From Candidatus Eisenbacteria bacterium (GTDB lineage Bacteria > Orphanbacterota > Orphanbacteria > Orphanbacterales > Orphanbacteraceae): a DNA stretch of 64,000 nt. The translations under genes were made by a program, and so were the position numbers. This document shows positions 34,020-42,297 of the stretch, piece by piece. The stretch spans positions 62,001-126,000 of the forward strand of contig JAFGGD010000034.1 in assembly GCA_016930695.1 (NCBI GenBank), read 5' to 3'. The notes beneath the pieces are model-generated. The model was not told the DNA's origin. It ran no database searches and saw only the letters and a list, made by a program, of their open reading frames with translations. Within the stretch, counting starts at the first letter, position 1. Each line of letters starts with the position of its first letter.

Positions 34020-35387
34020 ATGTCGCGGCGGCTCGGAATCGTTCTTCTTGTGGGGATCGCCCTCGCCTGCGCCGGCAAGCCCGGGGAGAAGGCGCGCGGC
34101 GTCCTGCTGGTCACCATCGACACCTGCCGGGCGGATCGGATCGGCGCCTACGGAAACGGCGCCGCCTGCACGCCCACGCTCGACCGGCTCGCCCGGGAGG
34201 GAGCGCAGTTCGCCGATTGTTTCGTCCAGGTTCCCACCACTCTTTCCTCACATGCGACGATCCTCACCTCCCTCTACCCGCGCACCCACGGCGTGCCGAG
34301 GAACGGTTTCACTCTCGGGGAGGATGTCCGCACGGTGACGCAGGTTTTCGCCGAGAGGGGCTTCCGGACCGCCGCCTTCGTCGGCGCTTTCCCCCTCAGC
34401 AGGAGCTTCGGGCTCGATCGGGGATTCGAGGTGTACGACGACGATACCGAGTCGCGGCCGGAGGGGGGGGAGTTGGAGAGGAGCGCGGACCGCGTGACGG
34501 AGCGCGCCGTGGAATGGCTCGCCGGAGTGGGGGACGAGCCCTTCTTTCTCTGGGTGCACTATTTCGATCCTCACTGGCCCTACGCGCCGCCCGAACCGTA
34601 CGGGCGGGTGCGACGCCCGCCGTCCACCCCATACGACCCGGCGGATCTGGACGACGTGATGGCGATCCGCTTCGGCCGCGTCCCCTTCGGCGGTGACGAT
34701 CTGGAGGCGTTCTTCGCCGCCTATGACGGGGAGATCGCCTTCGTGGACCGGAACCTGGATCGGCTTCTCGATGCGGTGCCGGAGAAGAGGCGGGGGGACC
34801 TGCTCACGGTGGTGACCGGCGACCACGGCGAGGGTTTCGGCGAGCATCGGTACTGGTTCGATCACGGCGATTTTCTTTGGGAGAGCTCGATCCACGTCCC
34901 GCTCATTTTACACGCGCCCCTGCTGATCGGGGGAGGGCGTCTGGTCGAGGGGCCGGTCCGCCTTCTCGATCTGGCGCCCACGATCCTCGAGGCGGCGGGG
35001 ATCGGCGCGCCCGGTCATTACGAAGGGGAGAGCCTGATGCCCGCGCTCTCCGGGCGTCTCGATTCGCGGATCGTAATCAGCGAGGCGAGCAAGCCCTGGA
35101 ACGTGGAGATGCGCGGCGAGTACCGGAACGCCTACAAGTCGAAATCGGTCCGCACGGACCGATGGAAATACATGGTCACCCCCTATCAGGGAAAGACCGA
35201 ACTCTACGATCTGGAGGAGGATCCTCGGGAAGGCCGCAACCTGATTCACAGGGAGCAGGAGGAGGCGGAGCGGCTCTCGAAAACCCTGCTCGATTGGATC
35301 CATCAGAAAGACCCCCGCGTCGAGGCGGAGGACCTGACCGCGGACGACGAGATTCGGGAGAAACTGAAATCGCTCGGGTATTTTTGA
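34020..35387 (+). CDS. Sulfatase-fold lipoprotein (alkaline phosphatase superfamily)
   Basis: This 455-residue protein has a lipoprotein signal (GIALAC, Cys17) and one alkaline-phosphatase-superfamily domain. Metal-ligand motifs are LLVTIDTCRADRIG and VTGDHGEGFGEHRYWFDHG. The nucleophile region reads TTLSSHATILTSLYPRTHG, so Thr stands where sulfatases carry the formylglycine Cys/Ser, and His replaces Arg. It is unlikely to be an FGly sulfatase; a phosphodiesterase or phosphotransferase role on surface glycans or lipids is plausible but inferred. The ATG at 34020 has GAGGGAGGAAACGG just upstream. The next gene starts 1 bp after its stop, so the three genes to 39301 form one unit. Confidence 0.83.
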   Translation: MSRRLGIVLLVGIALACAGKPGEKARGVLLVTIDTCRADRIGAYGNGAACTPTLDRLAREGAQFADCFVQVPTTLSSHATILTSLYPRTHGVPRNGFTLGEDVRTVTQVFAERGFRTAAFVGAFPLSRSFGLDRGFEVYDDDTESRPEGGELERSADRVTERAVEWLAGVGDEPFFLWVHYFDPHWPYAPPEPYGRVRRPPSTPYDPADLDDVMAIRFGRVPFGGDDLEAFFAAYDGEIAFVDRNLDRLLDAVPEKRRGDLLTVVTGDHGEGFGEHRYWFDHGDFLWESSIHVPLILHAPLLIGGGRLVEGPVRLLDLAPTILEAAGIGAPGHYEGESLMPALSGRLDSRIVISEASKPWNVEMRGEYRNAYKSKSVRTDRWKYMVTPYQGKTELYDLEEDPREGRNLIHREQEEAERLSKTLLDWIHQKDPRVEAEDLTADDEIREKLKSLGYF

Positions 35388-35388
35388 T

Positions 35389-36720
35389 ATGAAACGAATT
35401 CTATCGGCCCTTCCGCTCCTTCTCGCGTTGGCGGGGTGCTCCGGCCGCGAAACGCCGCTGCCGGAACGGATCGTTCTGCTCGGCGTGGACGCCGCCGATC
35501 CGCGGATCCTCGAAGCGCTTCGTTCCCGAGGGGAACTTCCCCACTTCGACCGGCTCATGCGGGAAGGGGTGGTCATGGACCTGGCCGTCGATCCCCCCCT
35601 CTTCTCGCCCCGGGTATGGACGACCCTCTTGACCGGCTTCCATTCCGACCACCACGGCGTGGAGAGCTTCACCCTACCCGTCGGCGAGGAGGGGAAGCGG
35701 ATTCCGGTCACCTCCAACCTGGTCCGCCGGCGCCGTGTGTGGGACATTTTCGGCGAGGCGGGGATCGACGTAGGCGTGGTCGGTCACTGGGTCACCTGGC
35801 CGGCGGAGCCGGTGAACGGCTTTCTCCTCTCCAACTACACATGGCCCCCGGCGCACGGCTTCGAGAAGGAGTGGGAGCCGGACGCGTCCTGGGACAGCAT
35901 CGGCGCACGCACATGGCCGGAGGGGCTCGAGGAAACGGTCGGCGACGCGGTCGGGGAGGAACGCTACTTTCGGGAGGCGGACTTCCGGGGCGCGGATCGC
36001 CTCGACCCGGCGCTCCGCCACTTTCTCCGCAAGGACCTCGCATTCGCGAACGCCGGTTTCGCGCTCTGGGAAGAGCGACGCCCCCGCTTTTTTACGCTTT
36101 ATCTGGAAAGCACCGATTTCTTTCCCCATAGACTTTGGATGTTTCACCGGTACTATGAGGCCACGCGCCACGGCGGCTCCATGGAGGGGCTGCCCGTTCC
36201 GGACCCGACCCCGCCGGATCGGATGACCGAGACGCTCGGCCCGATGGTGGGGGAGACCTACCGGCTCGCGGACCGGGTGCTCGGCGCCGTGCTGGAGAGG
36301 GTGGACCTCTCCCGCGATGTCGTCGTGGTCGTTTCCGATCACGGCTTCCGCACCTACGGTGAGGGGACGGAGGTCCATGTCGGGGACGAGCGGTGGATGG
36401 AGATCCCCTTCTGGCACGGCGAAACCGGTTTGCTGATCGCGGCCGGGCCCCCTTTCCGCCGGGGCGCGCGGGGCGGTGCGGTTCGGCCCGAGGATTTGAC
36501 CCCGCTTCTCCTCGCCGCCGCCGGGCTTCCCGTGGGCAGGGACATGGACGGCCGCGTGCCGGAGGAGGCGCTGGACCGGCGTTTTTTACGGGACCACCCG
36601 GTTCTTCGCGTCGCGACCTACGAGAAGGATGAGGGGATGGGGAGCGAGGAGCGGCCGATCGAGTCCCCCTTCGACGACGAGGTGCGGGATAAGTTGAGGG
36701 CTCTTGGATACATCGATTGA
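35389..36720 (+). CDS. Type I phosphodiesterase/nucleotide pyrophosphatase-like lipoprotein
   Basis: This 443-residue lipoprotein (lipobox LALAGC, Cys17) is a more distant alkaline-phosphatase-superfamily member. Motifs are ERIVLLGVDAADPRIL near the N-terminus, PRVWTTLLTGFHSDHHGV with the putative Thr nucleophile, and VVVSDHGFRTYGEG with metal-binding Asp-His. The family (phosphodiesterase I/NPP-like) cleaves phosphodiester or pyrophosphate bonds. It is sandwiched between a sulfatase-fold lipoprotein (1 bp upstream) and a polytopic glycosyltransferase, whose TTG start overlaps its end by 17 nt. The substrate is probably an extracytoplasmic lipid-linked or surface glycan; this is inference from context. 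Confidence 0.82.
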   Translation: MKRILSALPLLLALAGCSGRETPLPERIVLLGVDAADPRILEALRSRGELPHFDRLMREGVVMDLAVDPPLFSPRVWTTLLTGFHSDHHGVESFTLPVGEEGKRIPVTSNLVRRRRVWDIFGEAGIDVGVVGHWVTWPAEPVNGFLLSNYTWPPAHGFEKEWEPDASWDSIGARTWPEGLEETVGDAVGEERYFREADFRGADRLDPALRHFLRKDLAFANAGFALWEERRPRFFTLYLESTDFFPHRLWMFHRYYEATRHGGSMEGLPVPDPTPPDRMTETLGPMVGETYRLADRVLGAVLERVDLSRDVVVVVSDHGFRTYGEGTEVHVGDERWMEIPFWHGETGLLIAAGPPFRRGARGGAVRPEDLTPLLLAAAGLPVGRDMDGRVPEEALDRRFLRDHPVLRVATYEKDEGMGSEERPIESPFDDEVRDKLRALGYID

Positions 36721-39301
36721 AACACCCGCCGCGGCGCGGACCGCCCTGGTCGCTTTCCTCGCCGCCCTCGCGCTCTACGCGGCAACCGTCGCCCCGTCGA
36801 TCGTTCCGGGGGACGGGCCGGAGTTGACCGTGGCGGCTTGGTCGCTCGGCGTGCCTCATCCCTCCGGGTATCCGACCTACACCCTTCTCGGCAGGCTGTT
36901 CTGTCTCCTCCCGATCGGGCCGGTCGCTTTGCGTATGAATCTATTCGCCGTCCTGGCCGGCGCCGGCGCCGTCGGGCTTCTCGCCGGGTGGCTTCGCGGG
37001 TGCGGCGCGGGGCGGGCGGCTGCCGGGATCGCCGCCGCGGCGGTCGGCACGGGTCTCACCTTCTGGCGGGAGTCGACCTCTGCGGAGGTCTACACCCTCT
37101 CCGCCCTCTTCCTCGCCCTTCTTCTGGTGCTGCTCCCCGAGCGCCCGAACGGGCGGCGGTGGCTTCTGGGGGGATACGTCTGGGGGCTGGCGCTCACGAA
37201 TCACATCGCCCTCGCCCTTCTCGCCCCGGCCTGGCTGATCCAGGCGGCGCGCCGAGGCCGCCCGTCGCGGGGCACGCTCGCGGCGTCGGCGCTGCTCTTC
37301 CTCATGGGGCTCACTCCCTATCTCGTCCTCCCGGTTCGCGCGTCTCTCCATCCGCTCTGGAACTGGGGGAATCCCTCCACGGTGGATGGGCTTCTCGCCC
37401 ACGTCACCGGCCAAGGATACTGGGATTATCTGGGTGGCGGGGGCCTCTCCCGGGTTTGGGCGTGGGCGTCCGGGCTCTCCTGGCAGATGAGCCCTCTCCT
37501 GTGGGTCGCTCTCCCTTTGGGGCTACTCCTCCTCCGGCGGGGGCGGCGGGACCTTCTTCTTCTCGTACTCGGCGGTTCCCTTCTCAGCCTCGGTTACACC
37601 TTTCACTTCGGAATCCACGATCCCGAGGCGTATTTTCTCCCGGTCTATCTGCTCTTCGCGCTTCCCTTCGCGCTCGCCGTCGACGGGGGGGCGCGGCGTT
37701 TCGGGCCGTGGGCGCTCGTCGCCGCCGCGCTGCTGGTCGGCGCGCAGGCGGTCCGGAACGCGCCGCTCGATAACCGCCGCGGGCCTGGGATTCTCGCCCG
37801 CTTCGTCGAGGACGCCCTCGCCGCCGTCGAGGAGGGGGGGGGCCTCGTGACCGAGGGGGACGCGGAAACCTTCGGATTAGTTTATAGTACGACGGTTGAG
37901 AAAAAAAGAACCGACGTCACCCTTTGGAATCCCGTTCTGGACATCCTGCCCGAGGGGCCTCTCTTTCGGGCGGTTCCCCCGCGGGGGCGCGGGCCCCTCT
38001 GGAAGGGGGAGACGCTCCGGCGCGCGATCGCCGGGGGGAGGCCGGTCTACACGATCATCGAGAGCGACCCACTCCGCCCGGCGGGGGCGCGCCTCGAGCC
38101 GTGGGGGATCCTCTACCGGTATCTGCCGACCGGGGTCCCGGTGCCGGATAGCCGGGACGCGCTCTGGGCGAGGATCGAGGCGGAAGGGTATCCCCGGATC
38201 GGGCGGGGGGACGGCTATCTGTCGAAAATCCTCGCCGCGACCTATCCTCTCCAGAGGGCCAGGCACCTTCTCCTTCGGGGCGCGCGTGAGGAAGCCCTCC
38301 TCCTGATCGGGGAGGCCGCGAGGATCGGTGATGGGATCGCGCCGGTTTTAAACAACGCCGCCCTCGCCTACCGCCGCGCCGGCGAGAACGACAGAGCCCG
38401 CTCCCTGCTCGCCCGGGCGGAGGAGACCGCCTCGGATCTCCTGCCGACGATCAACCTCGCCCGCATCGACCGGGAGGAGGGACTCGGGGATCGGGCGGAA
38501 GAGCGTTACCGGCGCGTCGCCGAAGCGGACCGGCGGCTACGCTACACGGCACTTCTGGAGCTGGGAGAACTGCTCCTCGAAACGGGACGTGCGGAGGAAG
38601 CGGATCTCCTCTTCCAGGACGCGGAGGTGGAGCGCCCGGGCGAGACGGCGCCGATCCTCGGCATGGCCCGCGCGCGGATCGAAAGGGGGGATCTGGCGGG
38701 GGCGGCCCCCCAGTTGGCCCGCGCCGACCACATCCGCCCCGGCATGATCCGGATCGGTGATTTCCTCGTCGCCGATTGGAGGGAGAGGAGCGGCGACCCG
38801 GACGAAGCGGAGAGGATCTACCGCGTCCTCGCCGGCGATCCCCCCCGGGACGCCGAAGCGCTCCGTCTCCTGGCGCTCCTCCGTTCCGAGAGGGGCGCCC
38901 CGGAGGAGGCGGACTCTCTCTTCGACGAGGCGCGGCGTCTGGATCCCGCCGATCCGGAGACGGACAACGCCGAGGCGTGGGCGCTCTATCGGAGAGGCGG
39001 CGACCCGGAGAGGGCGCTCCTTCTCGTCCGGCGCGCGCGGGAAAAAGACGGTTCGAACGCTTCCTACGCGGACACGGAGGGGGCGATTCTCCTCCGGCTC
39101 GGCCGGAACGAGGAGGCGGTCGACGTCCTCCGCGAGGCGTTTCGTCTCGGCCTCCGAAACGCCGCCCTCCGCTACCGACTCGGTGTCGCTCTCGCTCGGA
39201 GCGGACGTTCGGGAGAGGCGGCGCCTCACCTCCGCATCGCCCTTTCCCTCGACCCAAAATCGCCGCACGCCGCCGAAGCGCGGAAGATTCTTTCGAAGTA
39301 A
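36704..39301 (+). CDS. DUF2723-family membrane glycosyltransferase with C-terminal TPRs
   Basis: This 865-residue protein has an N-terminal polytopic membrane domain (about residues 12-365). It carries the DUF2723 signature APSIVPGDGPELTVAAWSLG followed by VPHPSGYPTY, then a TPR-rich soluble domain (about 505-865). DUF2723 proteins are GT-C-fold candidates for protein or lipid glycosylation, common in FCB bacteria. The acidic residues in GDGPEL occupy the place of the catalytic Asp/Glu in PMT-like enzymes. The start is TTG at 36704, overlapping the upstream stop. The TPR half contains at least eight degenerate repeats and may recruit acceptor proteins; this is inference. No terminator is apparent before the convergent cyclase gene. 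Confidence 0.85.
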   Translation: MDTSIETPAAARTALVAFLAALALYAATVAPSIVPGDGPELTVAAWSLGVPHPSGYPTYTLLGRLFCLLPIGPVALRMNLFAVLAGAGAVGLLAGWLRGCGAGRAAAGIAAAAVGTGLTFWRESTSAEVYTLSALFLALLLVLLPERPNGRRWLLGGYVWGLALTNHIALALLAPAWLIQAARRGRPSRGTLAASALLFLMGLTPYLVLPVRASLHPLWNWGNPSTVDGLLAHVTGQGYWDYLGGGGLSRVWAWASGLSWQMSPLLWVALPLGLLLLRRGRRDLLLLVLGGSLLSLGYTFHFGIHDPEAYFLPVYLLFALPFALAVDGGARRFGPWALVAAALLVGAQAVRNAPLDNRRGPGILARFVEDALAAVEEGGGLVTEGDAETFGLVYSTTVEKKRTDVTLWNPVLDILPEGPLFRAVPPRGRGPLWKGETLRRAIAGGRPVYTIIESDPLRPAGARLEPWGILYRYLPTGVPVPDSRDALWARIEAEGYPRIGRGDGYLSKILAATYPLQRARHLLLRGAREEALLLIGEAARIGDGIAPVLNNAALAYRRAGENDRARSLLARAEETASDLLPTINLARIDREEGLGDRAEERYRRVAEADRRLRYTALLELGELLLETGRAEEADLLFQDAEVERPGETAPILGMARARIERGDLAGAAPQLARADHIRPGMIRIGDFLVADWRERSGDPDEAERIYRVLAGDPPRDAEALRLLALLRSERGAPEEADSLFDEARRLDPADPETDNAEAWALYRRGGDPERALLLVRRAREKDGSNASYADTEGAILLRLGRNEEAVDVLREAFRLGLRNAALRYRLGVALARSGRSGEAAPHLRIALSLDPKSPHAAEARKILSK

Positions 39302-39334
39302 AAAAAGGAGAAAAGCGGCGGGCGGTCGCGCCGG

Positions 39335-40654
39335 TCAGGTGCGGGCGTGGCTGTCGTTCCAGAAGACGACCCGGTTCTTGCCTAAGCGTTTCGCCTCATA
39401 GAGCGCCTGGTCCGATCTCTGCAGCAACTCGCGGCGAACCGTGTCCGGATCGGCCGTTTCGCCGGCGTGGTCGGGGTAGAGGGAAACGCCGAGGGATGTG
39501 GTGAGGCGGAACTCGGCGTGACCCGGTTCGGGGACGGGGAGATCCTCCACCAGGGAGCGGAGTCGTTCGCAGATCACCTTCGCCTGCTCCCGGGACGCGC
39601 CGGGGAGGAGAATGGCGAACTCTTCGCCGCCGTAGCGCGTCACCATGTCGATCTTCCGCACGTTTTCCTGAAGGATCCGGGCGACCCGAGTAAGCACCGT
39701 GTCCCCCACGAGGTGGCCGTAGCGGTCGTTTACCTGTTTGAAGTTGTCCAGATCCACCATGACCAGCGCCAGGAAGAGGCTCTCCCGGTTCGCCCGTTCC
39801 ACCTCGCGCAGCACCTGTTGTTCGAAGAAACGGCGGGAGAAAACGCCGGTCAGGATGTCCACGTAGATCAGCTTTTCCAGATCCCGGGCGTTCCGAATCC
39901 GTCCGGCGGCGAGCATCGCGAGGAGGGAGAGGACGCCCAATTCCTCCTCGCCGAAGGGATGCACGGCGGCGTGGTGAACCTCGAGGACGCCGAATATCTC
40001 CTCGCCGGCGCGGAGCGGCAGGACCGCCGCCGAGCCGAGACCCTCCCGGCGGGCCCACTCGCGGAGGTCTTCGTCGGCGCCGAGATCGGGTATGTAAAGG
40101 GGTTCGCCTCCGGCGAGAAGATGATCCCGGAAATGCTCCGTGATCCGGGATGTGCGCCAGGAATCGAAGAGACCGGGTACCGGGTCCTCACCGTCGAGGG
40201 TGAGAAAACGAACCCGCTCCGGATCGAGGGCGCGGCGGAGGTACTCGGCGATTTTGCGGAGCGCGTCGCCCAGGTCTTCCTCGGAGGCGCGGGTGGCGAC
40301 GCCGGTGAGGACCGATTCGAGCGACTCCCCCTTCCCCTCGGCGGCGTAGCTTGCGGTGAGAAGGGGCCGGAAGCGGAAGGCGTAGTCGGGCGCCGTCTTT
40401 TCCGGAGGCCGGAGCACGACCTTGAGGAGGCTGCGGCGGTCGTGGTAGACTACGCCATCCGAGTTCTCCCGTCCGCGCACGAAGAACCCCCGCGCCGCGA
40501 GTCTCTCGAGCACCAGGTTCGCGGTCTCCCAGAGCCGCCGCGGCGATTCGTCCCCGAGGGACTCCTCCACGAGCCGGCGGGCCCCCTCGCCCAGGAGATG
40601 GACGGGGAGAACCTCTTCCAGCAAGCGGCGGTAGTCGGTGTTCTTGTTCTTCAT
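39335..40654 (-). CDS. GAF-GGDEF diguanylate cyclase
   Basis: This 439-residue cytosolic protein has an N-terminal region of unknown type (1-110), a GAF-like sensor domain (about 115-265) and a GGDEF domain (about 272-430). The active site reads RYGGEEF, a functional GG(D/E)EF variant. An RxxD inhibitory site (RKID) lies five residues before it, so product inhibition by c-di-GMP is expected. DxLTG-type metal-binding context is present (YVDILTGVFSRRFF). The ATG at 40654 (MKNKNTDYRR) has GGAG upstream. An ATG at 40681 would sit only 4 nt behind a -10 box, so it is probably outside the message. It is convergent with the DUF2723 gene. Confidence 0.9.
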   Translation of the reverse strand: MKNKNTDYRRLLEEVLPVHLLGEGARRLVEESLGDESPRRLWETANLVLERLAARGFFVRGRENSDGVVYHDRRSLLKVVLRPPEKTAPDYAFRFRPLLTASYAAEGKGESLESVLTGVATRASEEDLGDALRKIAEYLRRALDPERVRFLTLDGEDPVPGLFDSWRTSRITEHFRDHLLAGGEPLYIPDLGADEDLREWARREGLGSAAVLPLRAGEEIFGVLEVHHAAVHPFGEEELGVLSLLAMLAAGRIRNARDLEKLIYVDILTGVFSRRFFEQQVLREVERANRESLFLALVMVDLDNFKQVNDRYGHLVGDTVLTRVARILQENVRKIDMVTRYGGEEFAILLPGASREQAKVICERLRSLVEDLPVPEPGHAEFRLTTSLGVSLYPDHAGETADPDTVRRELLQRSDQALYEAKRLGKNRVVFWNDSHART

Positions 40655-40685
40655 GTGACGCTCCAGCGTACGATATACCATAGCA

Positions 40686-40715
40686 ATTGTATCATTATGT
40701 GCATAGAAGAGACAA
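40686..40715 (-). promoter_or_regulatory. Promoter for the diguanylate cyclase gene
   Basis: On the minus strand TTGTCT (40715-40710) and TACAAT (40691-40686) are 18 bp apart. The predicted start near 40679 supports the downstream ATG at 40654 as the initiation codon. Confidence 0.55.
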
Positions 40716-40761
40716 CCATCGGGATCGCGGCGGCCGGTGACGCCCCCTCCGGGACTGTGCT

Positions 40762-42297
40762 ATGCTCGGGCGCGCCCGCGCGCGGAGGAGGTGGGGAACC
40801 ATCGTAGAACGACGCTCCGAGCTGTTTTTTCTCGCGGTTTTCGCGCTCGCCTTTCTTTTGCACGTCCACCTGTTTCACTACACCGTGGACGACGCCTTCA
40901 TCTCCTTCCGTTACGCCCGGAACCTGGCGGAGGGGACGGGTCTGGTGTTCAACCCGGGCGAGCGGGTGGAAGGATACACCAACTTCCTGTGGACCGTCCT
41001 TCTCGCCGCGGGGATGAAGTCGGGACTCGACCCGCTCCCACTCTCCCGCTGGCTCGGCACCCTTTCCGGGCTCGCCCTTATCGGCGCCGCCTGGCGTTTT
41101 CTCCGTCGCCGCCTTCCGGACGGTTCGCTCGCCCTACTCGCCCCCGTCCCCCTCGCGGCGAGCGGCGCTCTCGCCCTCTGGAGCGGCGCAGGCCTGGAAA
41201 CGGTCCCCTACACGCTTCTGATCTTTACCGGCGCGGCGGCGGCGACCGGATCGGATCGCCGTTCCTGGCTCTTCCCTTCCGCCCTCTTCGCTCTCGCCGC
41301 GCTCACCCGACCCGAGGGGGCGCTCATCTACGCCGTGGTGACGGCGGACCGTATGGCGCAAAGGCGCCTCGGGTTCCGGCGCGCCCTCCCGGGCCTTCTC
41401 CTCTTCCTCGCCGCGGTGGGGGGGCACGAGGTTTGGAGGATCGCCTACTACGGCGATCCCCTTCCGAACACTTTTTACGCCAAGACCGGGGGGGGCGTCG
41501 ACGCCGCCGGGCGCGGTCTGCGGTATCTTTGGCGTTACTTTTGCCCCGCCGGGGGATGGGCGCTCCTGGCGCCGCTCCCGCTTCTCCTCATCGGGACGAG
41601 GCGTTCCTGGGAGAGAACCTTCGCGGCGGTTCTTCTGTTCCAATTACTTTATGTGATTGCCGTCGGCGGCGACTCGCTCCCCTTCTTTCGTTTTCTCGTG
41701 CCGGCGCTCCCTTTCCTGGCGGCGCTCGCCGTGGCCGGGCTGGACCGGCTCTTCTCCTTCCGTGAGGGAAACGTCGGCGCGGTTCGACTGATCGCCCTCG
41801 CGGTCCTTCTCGCCCTTCCGCTTCATGCCTCCTTCCGCGGCGAAGCGGTCCGTTTTCTGGGCGAGGACCGGGACCGGGTGGAGCTCCATTGGAAGGTGAT
41901 CGGCCGCTGGCTCGCCGCGAACGCCGACCCGGAGGCGACCATCGCCGTCACCACCGCCGGAGCGATCCCCTATTCTTCGGGCCTCAAGACCATCGACATG
42001 CTGGGGATCACGGACCGGCACATCGCCCGGCGGCGGATGCCGGAGATGGGGAAGGGCTACGCGGGACACGAAAAGCACGACATGGGATACGTTCTGGACC
42101 GCCGGCCCGATTACATCCTCCATTACACCTTCCTCCTCCCCGAGCCGGTTTTCACCACCGGGCAGTTTCGCACCCCCTGGAATCGGGGGTTGGAGGAACT
42201 CCTGACCGACGAACGGTTCGATCGGGAATACCGGGGGCGATCGGCGCCGATCGGCCGGATGTATTTCGTTTATTTCCAAAGAAAGGAGGAGGGTTAG
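40762..42297 (+). CDS. GT-C-type polytopic membrane glycosyltransferase
   Basis: This protein of up to 511 residues has about ten transmembrane helices and a soluble C-terminal region (about 385-511). The first large loop, TVDDAFISFRYARNLAEG then VFNPGERVEGYTNFLW, resembles the DD-containing loop of AftB-like arabinosyl- and mannosyltransferases that use polyprenyl-phosphate sugars. The only canonical start before the first helix is ATG at 40762, but it overlaps a TATGCT box and lacks a ribosome site. A perfect GGAGGAGGTG at 40784-40793 instead points to the in-frame ATC at 40801. The true start is therefore uncertain. The GTG of the next gene follows its stop directly. Confidence 0.82.
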   Translation: MLGRARARRRWGTIVERRSELFFLAVFALAFLLHVHLFHYTVDDAFISFRYARNLAEGTGLVFNPGERVEGYTNFLWTVLLAAGMKSGLDPLPLSRWLGTLSGLALIGAAWRFLRRRLPDGSLALLAPVPLAASGALALWSGAGLETVPYTLLIFTGAAAATGSDRRSWLFPSALFALAALTRPEGALIYAVVTADRMAQRRLGFRRALPGLLLFLAAVGGHEVWRIAYYGDPLPNTFYAKTGGGVDAAGRGLRYLWRYFCPAGGWALLAPLPLLLIGTRRSWERTFAAVLLFQLLYVIAVGGDSLPFFRFLVPALPFLAALAVAGLDRLFSFREGNVGAVRLIALAVLLALPLHASFRGEAVRFLGEDRDRVELHWKVIGRWLAANADPEATIAVTTAGAIPYSSGLKTIDMLGITDRHIARRRMPEMGKGYAGHEKHDMGYVLDRRPDYILHYTFLLPEPVFTTGQFRTPWNRGLEELLTDERFDREYRGRSAPIGRMYFVYFQRKEEG

